A stretch of DNA of 44,198 nucleotides from assembly GCA_947625385.1 (NCBI GenBank), contig CANQOB010000012.1, forward strand, positions 1-44,198. Reading direction: 5' to 3'. Shown here in pieces: positions 1 to 7,223 of the stretch. The position numbers and the translations under genes were made by a program. The notes beneath the pieces were generated by a model. That model was not told the DNA's origin. It did not search any database and worked only from the letters and a program-made list of their open reading frames with translations. This stretch comes from an uncultured Clostridia bacterium. Lineage in GTDB: Bacteria; Bacillota; Clostridia; Christensenellales; Borkfalkiaceae. Each line of letters begins with the position of its first letter. The first letter of the stretch is position 1.

Positions 1-77
<77 letters not shown>

Positions 78-112
78 ATAAAAATATTCGGCTTTCACCG
101 AATAGCTAATTT

Positions 113-141
113 ATTGTACCCGAAGTCCGCGGTTTTGTCAA
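113..141 (-). promoter_or_regulatory. Sigma-A promoter of the fMet tRNA
   Basis: On the minus strand there is a perfect -35 TTGACA (136-141), a 17-bp spacer and a -10 TACAAT (113-118). Transcription would start near position 106. The short leader before the tRNA holds a 7-bp hairpin (TATTCGG/CCGAATA, about 85-104), which could be part of 5' processing. Confidence 0.85.
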
Positions 142-454
142 CTGTTTTTGCTTGTAAAATAAATTTTTTTGTAAAATGCCATTTATTTCGGCGAAAATCT
201 TTATTTCACGCGAGCGAATGAACGTTTACGCCTCAATGAGTTTTGCTCCGATTGGATGTTTCACCGGAGTTCCCGCAACATTTTTAGATTATTTGAAAAT
301 GTCAATCTGTTTGATGAAAAATCGTTTTTTTAACTCTTTGCGGCAATTATTCAAAGCCCTCTTCGTTCCAAGCGAGCGTATGATCCCGCCGCGTGTATAA
401 TTGCAGACGATTGCAAATTCCCCTATCCGTTGCACTTGATATCATTCACCTCGT
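142..454. other. AT-rich intergenic stretch, no gene seen
   Basis: No convincing gene lies between the tRNA promoter and the terminator of the next operon. One short open frame on the plus strand (176-400) has no ribosome binding site and no protein-like composition. I see no promoter, riboswitch or strong hairpin here. Confidence 0.5.
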
Positions 455-488
455 TAAAAAAGGGTGGCCCGGATGGGACACCCTTTTT
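455..488 (-). terminator. Rho-independent terminator of the SGNH-GH3-membrane protein operon
   Basis: The stem AAAAAGGGTG/CACCCTTTTT encloses a 12-nt loop and is followed on the minus strand by a T run. It lies 27 bp after the stop codon of the last gene of the operon. Confidence 0.8.
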
Positions 489-514
489 GGGAGGAGAAAA
501 GGTTTGGGATACTC

Positions 515-919
515 TTACTTATCCTTTGTCATTTTCTTGATGGCGGCGACTGCGGCAGCGATGACCGTAGCAAAGATTCCGATCACAAACACCCAGAATG
601 CACCGTCAAAGCTGTTGCCGTCTACGCCGAACATGACGTTGGAGATAAAAGTCATCTCGGAGTTGAGCAAGATCGCGAGCGTCCCCGTGTAGAGGAGGAG
701 CGGCACGAACGCACCGACTTTGAAGTCCTTGATGAGGATGAGCACGTTGACGACAAACCCGATCGAAAGGCAGGCCACGGCGGCATTGCTGACGGGGGAG
801 AGATAGTTCCCGCCGCGCGCCGTATAGGTGATGAGCGTCACGAGCGCCAGTACGCAGGCGGCAAGAGAGAACCACCAGCCGAGCGCCTTCGTTTTGAGAA
901 AATCTTTGATCTTATTCAT
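515..919 (-). CDS. Small four-helix membrane protein, unknown function
   Basis: A 134-residue protein I do not recognise. Four hydrophobic segments are visible (about residues 13-32, 43-64, 69-89 and 104-126), with a basic N-terminus (MNKIKDFLKTK) and a basic C-terminus (KKMTKDK), so it is probably an integral membrane protein with both ends in the cytoplasm. It starts 3 bp after the stop codon of the GH3 gene, and its AAGGAGG ribosome binding site lies inside the last codons of that gene, so the two are very likely translated together. As third gene of the SGNH-GH3 operon it may pair with the GH3 enzyme, which also has membrane helices, but that is inference. The terminator at 455-488 ends the operon. 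The GH3 copy at 35092-38073 has no such partner. Confidence 0.85.
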   Translation of the reverse strand: MNKIKDFLKTKALGWWFSLAACVLALVTLITYTARGGNYLSPVSNAAVACLSIGFVVNVLILIKDFKVGAFVPLLLYTGTLAILLNSEMTFISNVMFGVDGNSFDGAFWVFVIGIFATVIAAAVAAIKKMTKDK

Positions 920-922
920 GGT

Positions 923-3900
923 TTAGTCCTCCTTTTTCGCAAATGTTTGCAGGGCAACGATGATCGCGGATGCGCCGAATACGATACCGGTGATGATCTC
1001 CGCGGCGAGCAGTGCGTTTTCGTACCAGACGCGCACATGAACGATTCTCGCGTTGGAAGTCAGCCCGTTCATGGCAGCGCTGTTTGCGAAGTTGTAGAGA
1101 ATGTAGTGCGAAGCTTCGCGCATATTCGCATAGAGTTTCGCGTCGTTCTCGATGAGGTCGGTGAGGTACTCCACGAAGGAGTCGCCCGAGGTGCAGAACA
1201 TCGTGGTGCCGGCTTCATAAGCGAGCTGGGGTTCCATGTAGCCGTTGGGCGTCTGCCCGAAGTCGGTGGTGATGTTGCCCGTGTAGCCCCATTCGCCGCG
1301 GAGGACCTTTCTCCAAAGTCCTTCATGGTGACCCGACCACTTCGCGCCGAGGAGGTTGAACGCGCCCATCACGCCCGTCGTGCAGGGGTCGTCCTCTCCC
1401 GTCGATTCGCAAGGCGCCTGGAACGATTTGAGATAGATCTCGCGGATAGCCTGCTCGTTGGCGAATGTGATGAGACCTTCGCGGTGGAGTTCCATGTCGT
1501 TGAGGACGCAGTGCTTGACGTAGACGATGATGCCCTTGGAGTTTGCGCCGTGGCAGACGCCTTCCGCCATGACGCCGGAGAGGAATCCGTCCTCACTGTA
1601 ATACTCGAAGTTTCTGCCCGAGAACGGGGTCCTGTGGATGTTCGCCGCGGGGCCGTACCAGCCGACGCCGCCGCCCCAAAGCCCCTCTTCACCGACCGCT
1701 TCGCCCATCGCTTTCGCGAGATCGACGTTCCAGGTATCGGCGACGACCACTTCTGCGGGATAGTAGTTGCATGCTACGCTCGTGAGCTTCTTCGTTTCGG
1801 CGTCGTTGAGGGTCTTGTAGTCCTCGATGTACTTGCCCGCGCCGTAGCCCGCAGGACCGTCGATGGCGGTAGTGGCGGGAAGGTTGACGGATTCGGCGCC
1901 CGGTCTGCCCTGTTTGGAGAGGGTGAGAAGGTCCTTCGTGCTGAGCTGGTTGAGGATCTGCTCCCATGCGGGGTCGTCGAACGCGGCGCCCTTCATGGTG
2001 ACGAGGGAGTATTGGAACTCCGCGCCCTTCACAAAGGAAGAGGTATCCGAAGAGCCCTTCTCATAGGCGCTCGGCGCCTTCTCGGTGCTGTAATAGGAGT
2101 TGACGTCCTTGACGAACTGTGCGGGAGCGGTGAAGTTCGTCATGGGCTTGGGCCATGTGCCCTTCCAATCGTTTCTCGAAAGGTAGGTGACCTCCTGATC
2201 GGTGCCCTTCACATAGAAGTTGACATCGGTGTCGTCGAAGTGGTTGGTGATCTTCGTCTTGGTCAAAGAATACGCATATTCGTTCACGTCGAAGGTCGGC
2301 TTGTTCTTCAACACCGCTTTCGAGGCATCCCCTTCGGCGTCCATGCCGTCGGAGACCTTCTTGCCCTTTGCGGCAAGGATGTTGTTGAGCGCGTCGTGCA
2401 CGTCGCTGCCGATCGCGAAGTAGTAGTCGCCCTTCTCCATGACGTACGTCTTGGCATCCTTGTAGTCGTAGCTGGCGAGGTCGCGCAGGTCGACGGTGTA
2501 GGAGACGGTCTCTTTGCCGCCCTTTTCGATGATTCCCGTCTTGGCGAAGCCGACGAGCTGGACAGCCGATTTTTCGATGCCGCCGGGGGTGTAGGGCGCC
2601 TGTCCGTAGATCTCTACGACGTCCTTGCCCGCGACATTGCCCGTGTTCTCGACGGTGACGGTGACCTTCGCGGTCTTGCCCGCCCAGTCGACGTCCACGC
2701 CGTCAAGCGTCTGCTTGAAGGTGGTGTAGGAGATGCCGTAGCCGAACGGGAACTGCACTTCTTCGGCATACTTCCAGTTGCCCTCGGAAGCCCATGCGCC
2801 CGTATCCGTGTTCGCATTGCCCCTGCCGAGGACGACGTCCTCATAGCGGGTCTCATAGTAGCGGTAGCCCACATAGATGCCCTCGTTGTAGGAGACATAG
2901 AAGCGGGACAGCGCACGGTCGATCTCGGTTGCGTTCGCGAAGTCATAGTTCCCGAAATTCTGCATGGCGGGTGCGGAGAAGAGGTCGGTCGCATAGGTAT
3001 CGGAAACTCTTCCCGAGGGATTCGTGATGCCGACGAGAATGTCGGTCACGGCGTCGAGACCCGCTTCCCCGGGACCGCCGATGTGGAGGCAAGCGTCGAT
3101 GTTATATTCGTCGAGCCACCCCATCTCGGGCGTGTTCATCGTGTTCATGATCACGATTCTCTTGGAGAAGTTGCCCTCTTTCATCGTTTGCAGGACGGAC
3201 TTCTCGGCGTCCGTCAGAACGAGGTACTTCTTGCTCACGGCGCCTTCGGAGGCGTACTCCTTGATGATATCCGCGCCCTCACCGCCGATGCGGGAGAAAA
3301 AGAAGATCGCGGCGTCGTTGTACTGCGCAAAGCTCGCGGTGACGTCTGCGGGGAACTCGGAGGAGTCGATCTCGGGAGCCTGGTAGTCCTTGGGGACGGA
3401 GCCTGCGCCGAAGCCCGAACCGCCGTAGGTGCGGACGAGCTGCCCGTTCTTCGACTGGTTGCCCGCGGCGAGCTGTTCCTTATAATAGTTGAACAGCGTC
3501 TTGTTGAGCTGGAGCTTGCCGCCCTCGTCGCACGCCTTGTCGAGCGTGTACTTTCTGTCGGTCGCGTTGCCTGCGCCCGAGCCCGAGCCGCCGAGCGCGG
3601 GGTCGGCGGAGGCGTAGCCGAACACGGTGACCTTCGCGCCTTTGGCGAGCGGGAGCGCGCCGTTCTTGTTCGTCAAGAGAACAGAGCCCTCTCTCTGGAT
3701 GTCCTTGGAGACCTTGCGCGCATTCTCCAATGTGTCCTCATATTTCGAGAACACACTCTTGAAGTGGATGGGGTCTTCCGTACTGTTTTCGTCGATGACG
3801 ACTTTGGAGCTCGAGAGACCCAACTTACCGTTGATGTAACCCGACCATTCCGTCGTCACTGCCGCGCCGCCGATCGAGAGCACGAGGAGGATCCCCGAGA

Positions 3901-3952
3901 CCGCACAGACGGTGCGCCACAAAACTTTCGGACCGAATTTTGTGAGTTTCAT
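923..3952 (-). CDS. GH3-family glycoside hydrolase, domain-permuted, membrane-anchored at both ends
   Basis: A 1009-residue GH3-type enzyme, probably a beta-glycosidase acting on exposed glycans; the substrate cannot be told. The usual domain order is inverted. The GH3 C-terminal-type domain comes first (about residues 60-420), then an Fn3-like region (GYGISYTTF, then VENTGNVAGKDVVEIYG), and the TIM-barrel domain comes last (about 690-950). The substrate-binding KH pair is at Lys813-His814 (KHCVLND), and the likely nucleophile is Asp897 in GNITTDFG, where the family usually has SDW. One membrane helix sits at each end (about 11-33 and 979-1005), so the catalytic part should lie outside the cell, tethered twice. 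An AAAGGAG site precedes the ATG. The gene follows the SGNH lipoprotein gene by 54 bp and is coupled to the small membrane protein behind it. Paralogue: 35092-38073. Confidence 0.9.
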   Translation of the reverse strand: MKLTKFGPKVLWRTVCAVSGILLVLSIGGAAVTTEWSGYINGKLGLSSSKVVIDENSTEDPIHFKSVFSKYEDTLENARKVSKDIQREGSVLLTNKNGALPLAKGAKVTVFGYASADPALGGSGSGAGNATDRKYTLDKACDEGGKLQLNKTLFNYYKEQLAAGNQSKNGQLVRTYGGSGFGAGSVPKDYQAPEIDSSEFPADVTASFAQYNDAAIFFFSRIGGEGADIIKEYASEGAVSKKYLVLTDAEKSVLQTMKEGNFSKRIVIMNTMNTPEMGWLDEYNIDACLHIGGPGEAGLDAVTDILVGITNPSGRVSDTYATDLFSAPAMQNFGNYDFANATEIDRALSRFYVSYNEGIYVGYRYYETRYEDVVLGRGNANTDTGAWASEGNWKYAEEVQFPFGYGISYTTFKQTLDGVDVDWAGKTAKVTVTVENTGNVAGKDVVEIYGQAPYTPGGIEKSAVQLVGFAKTGIIEKGGKETVSYTVDLRDLASYDYKDAKTYVMEKGDYYFAIGSDVHDALNNILAAKGKKVSDGMDAEGDASKAVLKNKPTFDVNEYAYSLTKTKITNHFDDTDVNFYVKGTDQEVTYLSRNDWKGTWPKPMTNFTAPAQFVKDVNSYYSTEKAPSAYEKGSSDTSSFVKGAEFQYSLVTMKGAAFDDPAWEQILNQLSTKDLLTLSKQGRPGAESVNLPATTAIDGPAGYGAGKYIEDYKTLNDAETKKLTSVACNYYPAEVVVADTWNVDLAKAMGEAVGEEGLWGGGVGWYGPAANIHRTPFSGRNFEYYSEDGFLSGVMAEGVCHGANSKGIIVYVKHCVLNDMELHREGLITFANEQAIREIYLKSFQAPCESTGEDDPCTTGVMGAFNLLGAKWSGHHEGLWRKVLRGEWGYTGNITTDFGQTPNGYMEPQLAYEAGTTMFCTSGDSFVEYLTDLIENDAKLYANMREASHYILYNFANSAAMNGLTSNARIVHVRVWYENALLAAEIITGIVFGASAIIVALQTFAKKED

Positions 3953-4006
3953 AATTTTCTCCTTTTTTTGAATTAAGATCGTGGTCTTGCCACGGTTTCT
4001 CCAATA

Positions 4007-4819
4007 TCAGTTGCCGAGATCTTCGAGGAGAGCTTCCTCGAAGCGCGGGGTCCACCATTTGAGATAGCCCGCCTTGTAGGGATGGACCGCATCGTGCATG
4101 TAGAGCGCGTACTCCTCATCCGTGATGGCATTGAACTGCTTGTCGTTGAACAGGTCGATGAGGTGCAATTCGTACCCGTCCACCGCATTCCACTTCTCGA
4201 TGACCTTTTCGGTGAGTTCCACGAGTTCGCCGTAGTCGCTGCCCTTGGGGTCGCGCGAGGAGCGGGACCCGCTGTCCCCGAACCATGAGCCCGAGTAGAA
4301 GTAAATGGGACAGTTCCACGTCTGTTCGACATAGGTGACGATCGCCTCCATCGCGCCCACCGTCGTGTCCTCGTCGAACCCGCTTCTCACGCTCGCCGCC
4401 GAGACGTTCCCCCATTCGGGCACCACGGAGGACTTGGCGTCGTTCGTGGAGATCTGGCAGACAAAGGCATCGATCTTTGCCGTCTTGTCGAACACCGAGC
4501 TGTTGCGCAGGCGGGAGAGGTAGGAATCCCTGCCGGTGTCGCGCAGCGTCGTGCCGCTGATGGCATCCTTTTTACAGACTGCATTGTTGCGCGCCGCGAT
4601 ATAGTCGGCAACGGCGACGTTCCCGCTCTCCATTCCGAGCGTGACCGAAGAGCCGAGCCAATAGATCGTTTTGCCCGTCAGCGCCGTATTTTGCGGAGTA
4701 ATGGCGTCGAGCCCGTACTCCGCGCCGTTCCCCGGCGCGCAAGAGGCGAGCACGGCGGTGCAGGCAAGCGTGGATGCGAGAATGCAGAGCCAACCTATTT
4801 TCAAAAATTTTCTTTTCAT
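4007..4819 (-). CDS. SGNH/GDSL-type hydrolase lipoprotein
   Basis: A 270-residue secreted esterase-like protein. A signal peptide ends in a lipobox (LASC, lipidated Cys27), so the mature protein should be anchored on the outer face of the membrane. SGNH blocks are visible: block I as YWLGSSVTLG with probable nucleophile Ser58, a block III-like STND with Asn126, and block V as DAVHP with Asp243 and His246. Such enzymes often remove acetyl groups or other esters from carbohydrates, which would fit a partner for the GH3 glycosidase encoded next. It is the first gene of the operon SGNH-GH3-membrane protein and has its own promoter (4852-4881) with an operator-like direct repeat. The start has a GAGGA ribosome binding site. 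The substrate is not known. Confidence 0.88.
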   Translation of the reverse strand: MKRKFLKIGWLCILASTLACTAVLASCAPGNGAEYGLDAITPQNTALTGKTIYWLGSSVTLGMESGNVAVADYIAARNNAVCKKDAISGTTLRDTGRDSYLSRLRNSSVFDKTAKIDAFVCQISTNDAKSSVVPEWGNVSAASVRSGFDEDTTVGAMEAIVTYVEQTWNCPIYFYSGSWFGDSGSRSSRDPKGSDYGELVELTEKVIEKWNAVDGYELHLIDLFNDKQFNAITDEEYALYMHDAVHPYKAGYLKWWTPRFEEALLEDLGN

Positions 4820-4851
4820 CGGAAATCCTCAAAGAAATTTTTCGCCTTTAT

Positions 4852-4881
4852 TTTATAACAGTTTTTGAAACTTGCAAGCAA
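4852..4881 (-). promoter_or_regulatory. Promoter of the SGNH-GH3 operon (cassette 1)
   Basis: On the minus strand, -35 TTGCTT (4876-4881), an 18-bp spacer and -10 TATAAA (4852-4857); a 17-bp reading with TTATAA is also possible. The -35 is poor, as expected for a promoter needing an activator. It sits 1 bp downstream of the direct repeat at 4883-4912. Confidence 0.6.
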
Positions 4882-4882
4882 A

Positions 4883-4912
4883 TCGGCAGAACCGGCGCGT
4901 TTTTCGGCAGAA
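4883..4912 (-). promoter_or_regulatory. Putative LytTR operator: 9-bp direct repeat with 21-bp period
   Basis: TTCTGCCGA occurs twice in the same orientation on the minus strand (4904-4912 and 4883-4891) with 12 bp between, so start-to-start spacing is exactly 21 bp, two helical turns. The proximal copy abuts the weak -35 of the SGNH-GH3 promoter. LytTR regulators such as AgrA and ComE bind direct repeats of about 9 bp with this spacing. The LytTR regulator encoded at 6321-7019 is the natural candidate. Binding itself is inferred. Confidence 0.7.
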
Positions 4913-4945
4913 AAAACCGCCGAATGACACGGTCGGCGGTTTTTG
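4911..4945 (-). terminator. Terminator between the kinase gene and the SGNH operon
   Basis: Stem CCGCCGA/TCGGCGG flanked by A5 and T6 tracts, which can work in both directions. On the minus strand it ends transcription from the regulator-kinase operon, and its T run touches the distal operator repeat at 4904-4912. Confidence 0.8.
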
Positions 4946-4974
4946 CGGCATAAACGGCACGCGGCGAATGAAAA

Positions 4975-4996
4975 GACCTCCCTTAGGCGGGAGGTC
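4975..4996 (-). terminator. First hairpin of a tandem terminator after the kinase gene
   Basis: GACCTCCC/GGGAGGTC, an 8-bp perfect stem with a 6-nt loop, starts 4 bp after the kinase stop codon. The following T run is short (TTTTC), so it may be weak and backed up by the stronger terminator at 4911-4945. Confidence 0.6.
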
Positions 4997-5000
4997 CCTT

Positions 5001-6317
5001 TCACTTCTCCCGAGGAGGAAGCGGGAGAAGAATATCCAACAAAAACATGCCCCCCTCTGCCGTGATCGTGAGATTTCCGCGGTATTTCTCGACGATATAG
5101 CGGATGCTCCGCATCCCGTAGCCGTGCCCGCGCGCCTTCTTGGTCGTGAGCGGAATGCCGTCGGGGGAGAAATTCGGCGTCTCGTCGGAGACGTTTTCGA
5201 GGTGGATATGCGCCATCCCGCCCCGCTCGCGCACCTGCAACGAGATGATGCGCCGCTCCGCCTGCCCGATCTTGACGGTGCTCTCGATCGCATTGTCGAG
5301 CGCGTTCCCGAACAGGACATAGATGTCGTTATAGGCGAGGAAGGAGAGCAGCTTGCCGTCGGCGATGACGGTGAAGTTGATGTTCTTGCTCTCGCAGTAC
5401 ATCCCCTTCTCGGCGAGGATGTAGTCGAGCGCCTCGTTGCCCGTCTCGACAAAGCTCTCATAGATGCGGAGGGAATTTTCGAGCTCGGCGATGGCATTCT
5501 GCCGCGCCTCCCCCTCCGCCATGTGTTTGAGCCCCGCGAGCTGGTGTTTGAGGTCGTGGCAGCGCATGTTGATCTCGTCGACGTTCGCGCGCGCGATCTC
5601 ATAGTATCTGCTCTCCTGCGCGATGCGCCGCTCGAGCTGTTCATTGCTCTCCTGCAACTTGCCGATGTTGAAGAGACCGAACAGCATGCACAGGAGGAAG
5701 AGGACAAGGATGCAGGAATACAGTTCGTAGCCGACCGCCACGGCGGGATTTTCCAGAATGGAGAGGTTGATATGCCGCACATAGATGCCCAACCCCACCA
5801 TGACGAGGAAGAACATCCCCGCCACCCCGAGCGTAAAGGCAGGGACGGAGGAGATCTCAAGCAGTTTGAGCTTGCGGATGAACACGAAATAGAAGATCGT
5901 GTACACGGCGACATAGCAGGCGGCGAGAATGGCGAGATATTCGAGCCTCGTATTCTCCGCGCCCACCGCTACCCCCATCGCGCGCATGATGAGCCCGAAG
6001 AGGTGGTGCGAGAAATTCTGCGCCAAAAGCGCCTGCAACACGAAGAAAACGAGCGTGAGAAAGGGCAGGTCGAAGCACAGCCACACATAGAGGAACACGA
6101 GCGCGTATCCCACGAGATAGTAGAGATAGTATCCCAGCCAATCGGGGAGGAAGGGAATCGCCGTCGGGGAGTAGTACGCCGCCGTGATTCCCAAAAAGAG
6201 CACGCCGAAGCCGAACAGCCTCCAAAGGAAATGCTCGCGCCTGTTCACGCGCCAGAAGATGATCGCAACGGGGATGAGAAGCTGGCAAAAAGTCTGAATC
6301 AAGCCGTCGTAATTCAT
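5001..6317 (-). CDS. GHKL sensor histidine kinase, AgrC-like (cassette 1)
   Basis: A 438-residue membrane sensor kinase of the type that pairs with LytTR regulators. The first 220 residues hold about six hydrophobic segments with little outside the membrane. A short coiled-coil linker follows, then the phosphoacceptor block RCHDLKHQ with His254, the N box LFGNALDNAIEST and a G box with GHGYGMRSIRYIVE. The architecture matches AgrC-type kinases that sense peptides or small molecules within the membrane, but no AgrB or AgrD gene is nearby, so the ligand is unknown. The gene begins 3 bp after the regulator stop codon and is certainly in one operon with it. It is a clear paralogue of the kinase at 40003-41337, sharing the HDLKHQ and GMRSIRYIVE blocks. 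Tandem terminators follow it. Confidence 0.92.
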   Translation of the reverse strand: MNYDGLIQTFCQLLIPVAIIFWRVNRREHFLWRLFGFGVLFLGITAAYYSPTAIPFLPDWLGYYLYYLVGYALVFLYVWLCFDLPFLTLVFFVLQALLAQNFSHHLFGLIMRAMGVAVGAENTRLEYLAILAACYVAVYTIFYFVFIRKLKLLEISSVPAFTLGVAGMFFLVMVGLGIYVRHINLSILENPAVAVGYELYSCILVLFLLCMLFGLFNIGKLQESNEQLERRIAQESRYYEIARANVDEINMRCHDLKHQLAGLKHMAEGEARQNAIAELENSLRIYESFVETGNEALDYILAEKGMYCESKNINFTVIADGKLLSFLAYNDIYVLFGNALDNAIESTVKIGQAERRIISLQVRERGGMAHIHLENVSDETPNFSPDGIPLTTKKARGHGYGMRSIRYIVEKYRGNLTITAEGGMFLLDILLPLPPREK

Positions 6318-6320
6318 GAA

Positions 6321-7019
6321 TCACCTGTAAAAGAGCGAGAATGCGTCGAGAAATTCCTTTTTGCGGGAGCGGGAAATGGGGATATTCTCTCCCTCGACGG
6401 TGACAAAGGTCTGGTCGATGCGGTCCACCCGCGCGAGATTGACGAGGAAAGAGTTGCTGCAACGGCAGAATCCCTTGCCGGAGAGCCTGCTCTCCGTCTC
6501 TTTCATGGAACCGCGCACGCGGATGTCCCCGTCGTCGGTATGGTAGATGACGAAGTGCAGGTCTACCTCCACATAGCGTACCGAAGCGGCGCTCATCTTC
6601 GCGATTCCCTCCGCCGAGGGGACGAGGATGAAGTCGTTCCTGCGGGACTTTTGCAAACGCACCGCCTTCTCGAATTTGAGGGCGAATACAAAGTAGTCCA
6701 CGGGTTTTACGATGAAGTCGAGCGCGTTGACCTCGTAGCCCTCGACGGCAAACTTCGCCATGTTCGTCACAAAGATGATCGCGGCGGTGGTGTCCTGTGC
6801 GCGCAGCTTCTTCGCCGTGCGCATCCCGTCCATGATGGGCATCTGGATGTCCATGAGCACGATGTCGAACTTCTGCTCCGTCTCCGAGAGGAAAGATACC
6901 CCGTCGGGATAGGCAAACACCTTGAACTTCTCGCCCGATTCCTCCGAAAATTTGCGGATATACCTGCGCAAAAGCTCGGAAACGCCCCCTTCATCCTCCA
7001 CGATCGCCACCGTCAACAT
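6321..7019 (-). CDS. LytTR-family response regulator (cassette 1)
   Basis: A 232-residue response regulator. The receiver domain (about 1-120) shows the acidic cluster EDE at residues 8-10, the phosphoacceptor Asp57 in VLMDIQMPIMDG, and the conserved Lys in KPVD. The C-terminal LytTR DNA-binding domain (about 130-230) carries FCRCSNSFLVNLARVDRI, typical of the family. It is the first gene of the regulator-kinase operon and has a sigma-A promoter at 7081-7109. LytTR proteins bind paired direct repeats near promoters. The repeat at 4883-4912, just upstream of the SGNH-GH3 promoter, is the obvious target, so the regulator probably activates that operon when phosphorylated by the kinase at 5001-6317. 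The targets are inferred from position and geometry. Confidence 0.93.
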   Translation of the reverse strand: MLTVAIVEDEGGVSELLRRYIRKFSEESGEKFKVFAYPDGVSFLSETEQKFDIVLMDIQMPIMDGMRTAKKLRAQDTTAAIIFVTNMAKFAVEGYEVNALDFIVKPVDYFVFALKFEKAVRLQKSRRNDFILVPSAEGIAKMSAASVRYVEVDLHFVIYHTDDGDIRVRGSMKETESRLSGKGFCRCSNSFLVNLARVDRIDQTFVTVEGENIPISRSRKKEFLDAFSLFYR

Positions 7020-7080
7020 AGTCTCTCCTCCAACGTCTACTGCAAAATCGGGCTGCGGTCCGCTCCCTCTCTCGGTGTTT

Positions 7081-7109
7081 AGTATAGCAAAATACTCTCA
7101 AAAAGTAAA
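7081..7109 (-). promoter_or_regulatory. Promoter of the cassette 1 regulator-kinase operon
   Basis: On the minus strand, -35 TTTACT (7104-7109), a 17-bp spacer and -10 TATACT (7081-7086), leaving a leader of about 55 nt before the ATG at 7019. I see no 21-bp direct repeat here, so autoregulation is not evident. Confidence 0.6.
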
Positions 7110-7179
7110 TACAATTTGCATAATCAGTGAAAAAATCGACATGTTTCGCCGTTTTTCTGCCGCTCCGCATCCGCCGCAT

Positions 7180-7210
7180 GAAAAAGCCGGGAGCGAAAAC
7201 TCCCGGCTTG
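7180..7210 (-). terminator. Terminator of the M60-like peptidase gene
   Basis: Perfect stem AAGCCGGGAG/CTCCCGGCTT with a short loop and a T5 run on the minus strand, 14 bp after the stop codon. Confidence 0.88.
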
Positions 7211-7223
7211 CGGAAAGATCGGA

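Noticed and set aside
176..400. Possible 74-codon gene in the AT-rich gap after the tRNA
   Set aside because: No ribosome binding site and no protein-like pattern; the start falls within low-complexity AT-rich DNA.
1490..3900. CRISPR array or other repeat cluster
   Set aside because: No regularly spaced direct repeats with unique spacers were seen here or elsewhere; repetitive looks in this window come from protein repeats and codon bias.
464..3976. Long plus-strand open frame of 1170 codons opposite the GH3 gene
   Set aside because: It is a mirror of the GH3 gene caused by strong G+C codon bias, which avoids TTA, CTA and TCA in the sense strand. It is Arg/Val/Asp-rich with no domain or ribosome binding site. 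The same applies to long frames opposite the M60, ypeB/sleB and tex genes.
7110..7180. LytTR-type direct repeat at the cassette 1 regulator promoter
   Set aside because: Only a single TTCTGCCG-like stretch on the opposite strand is present, with no partner at 21 bp.
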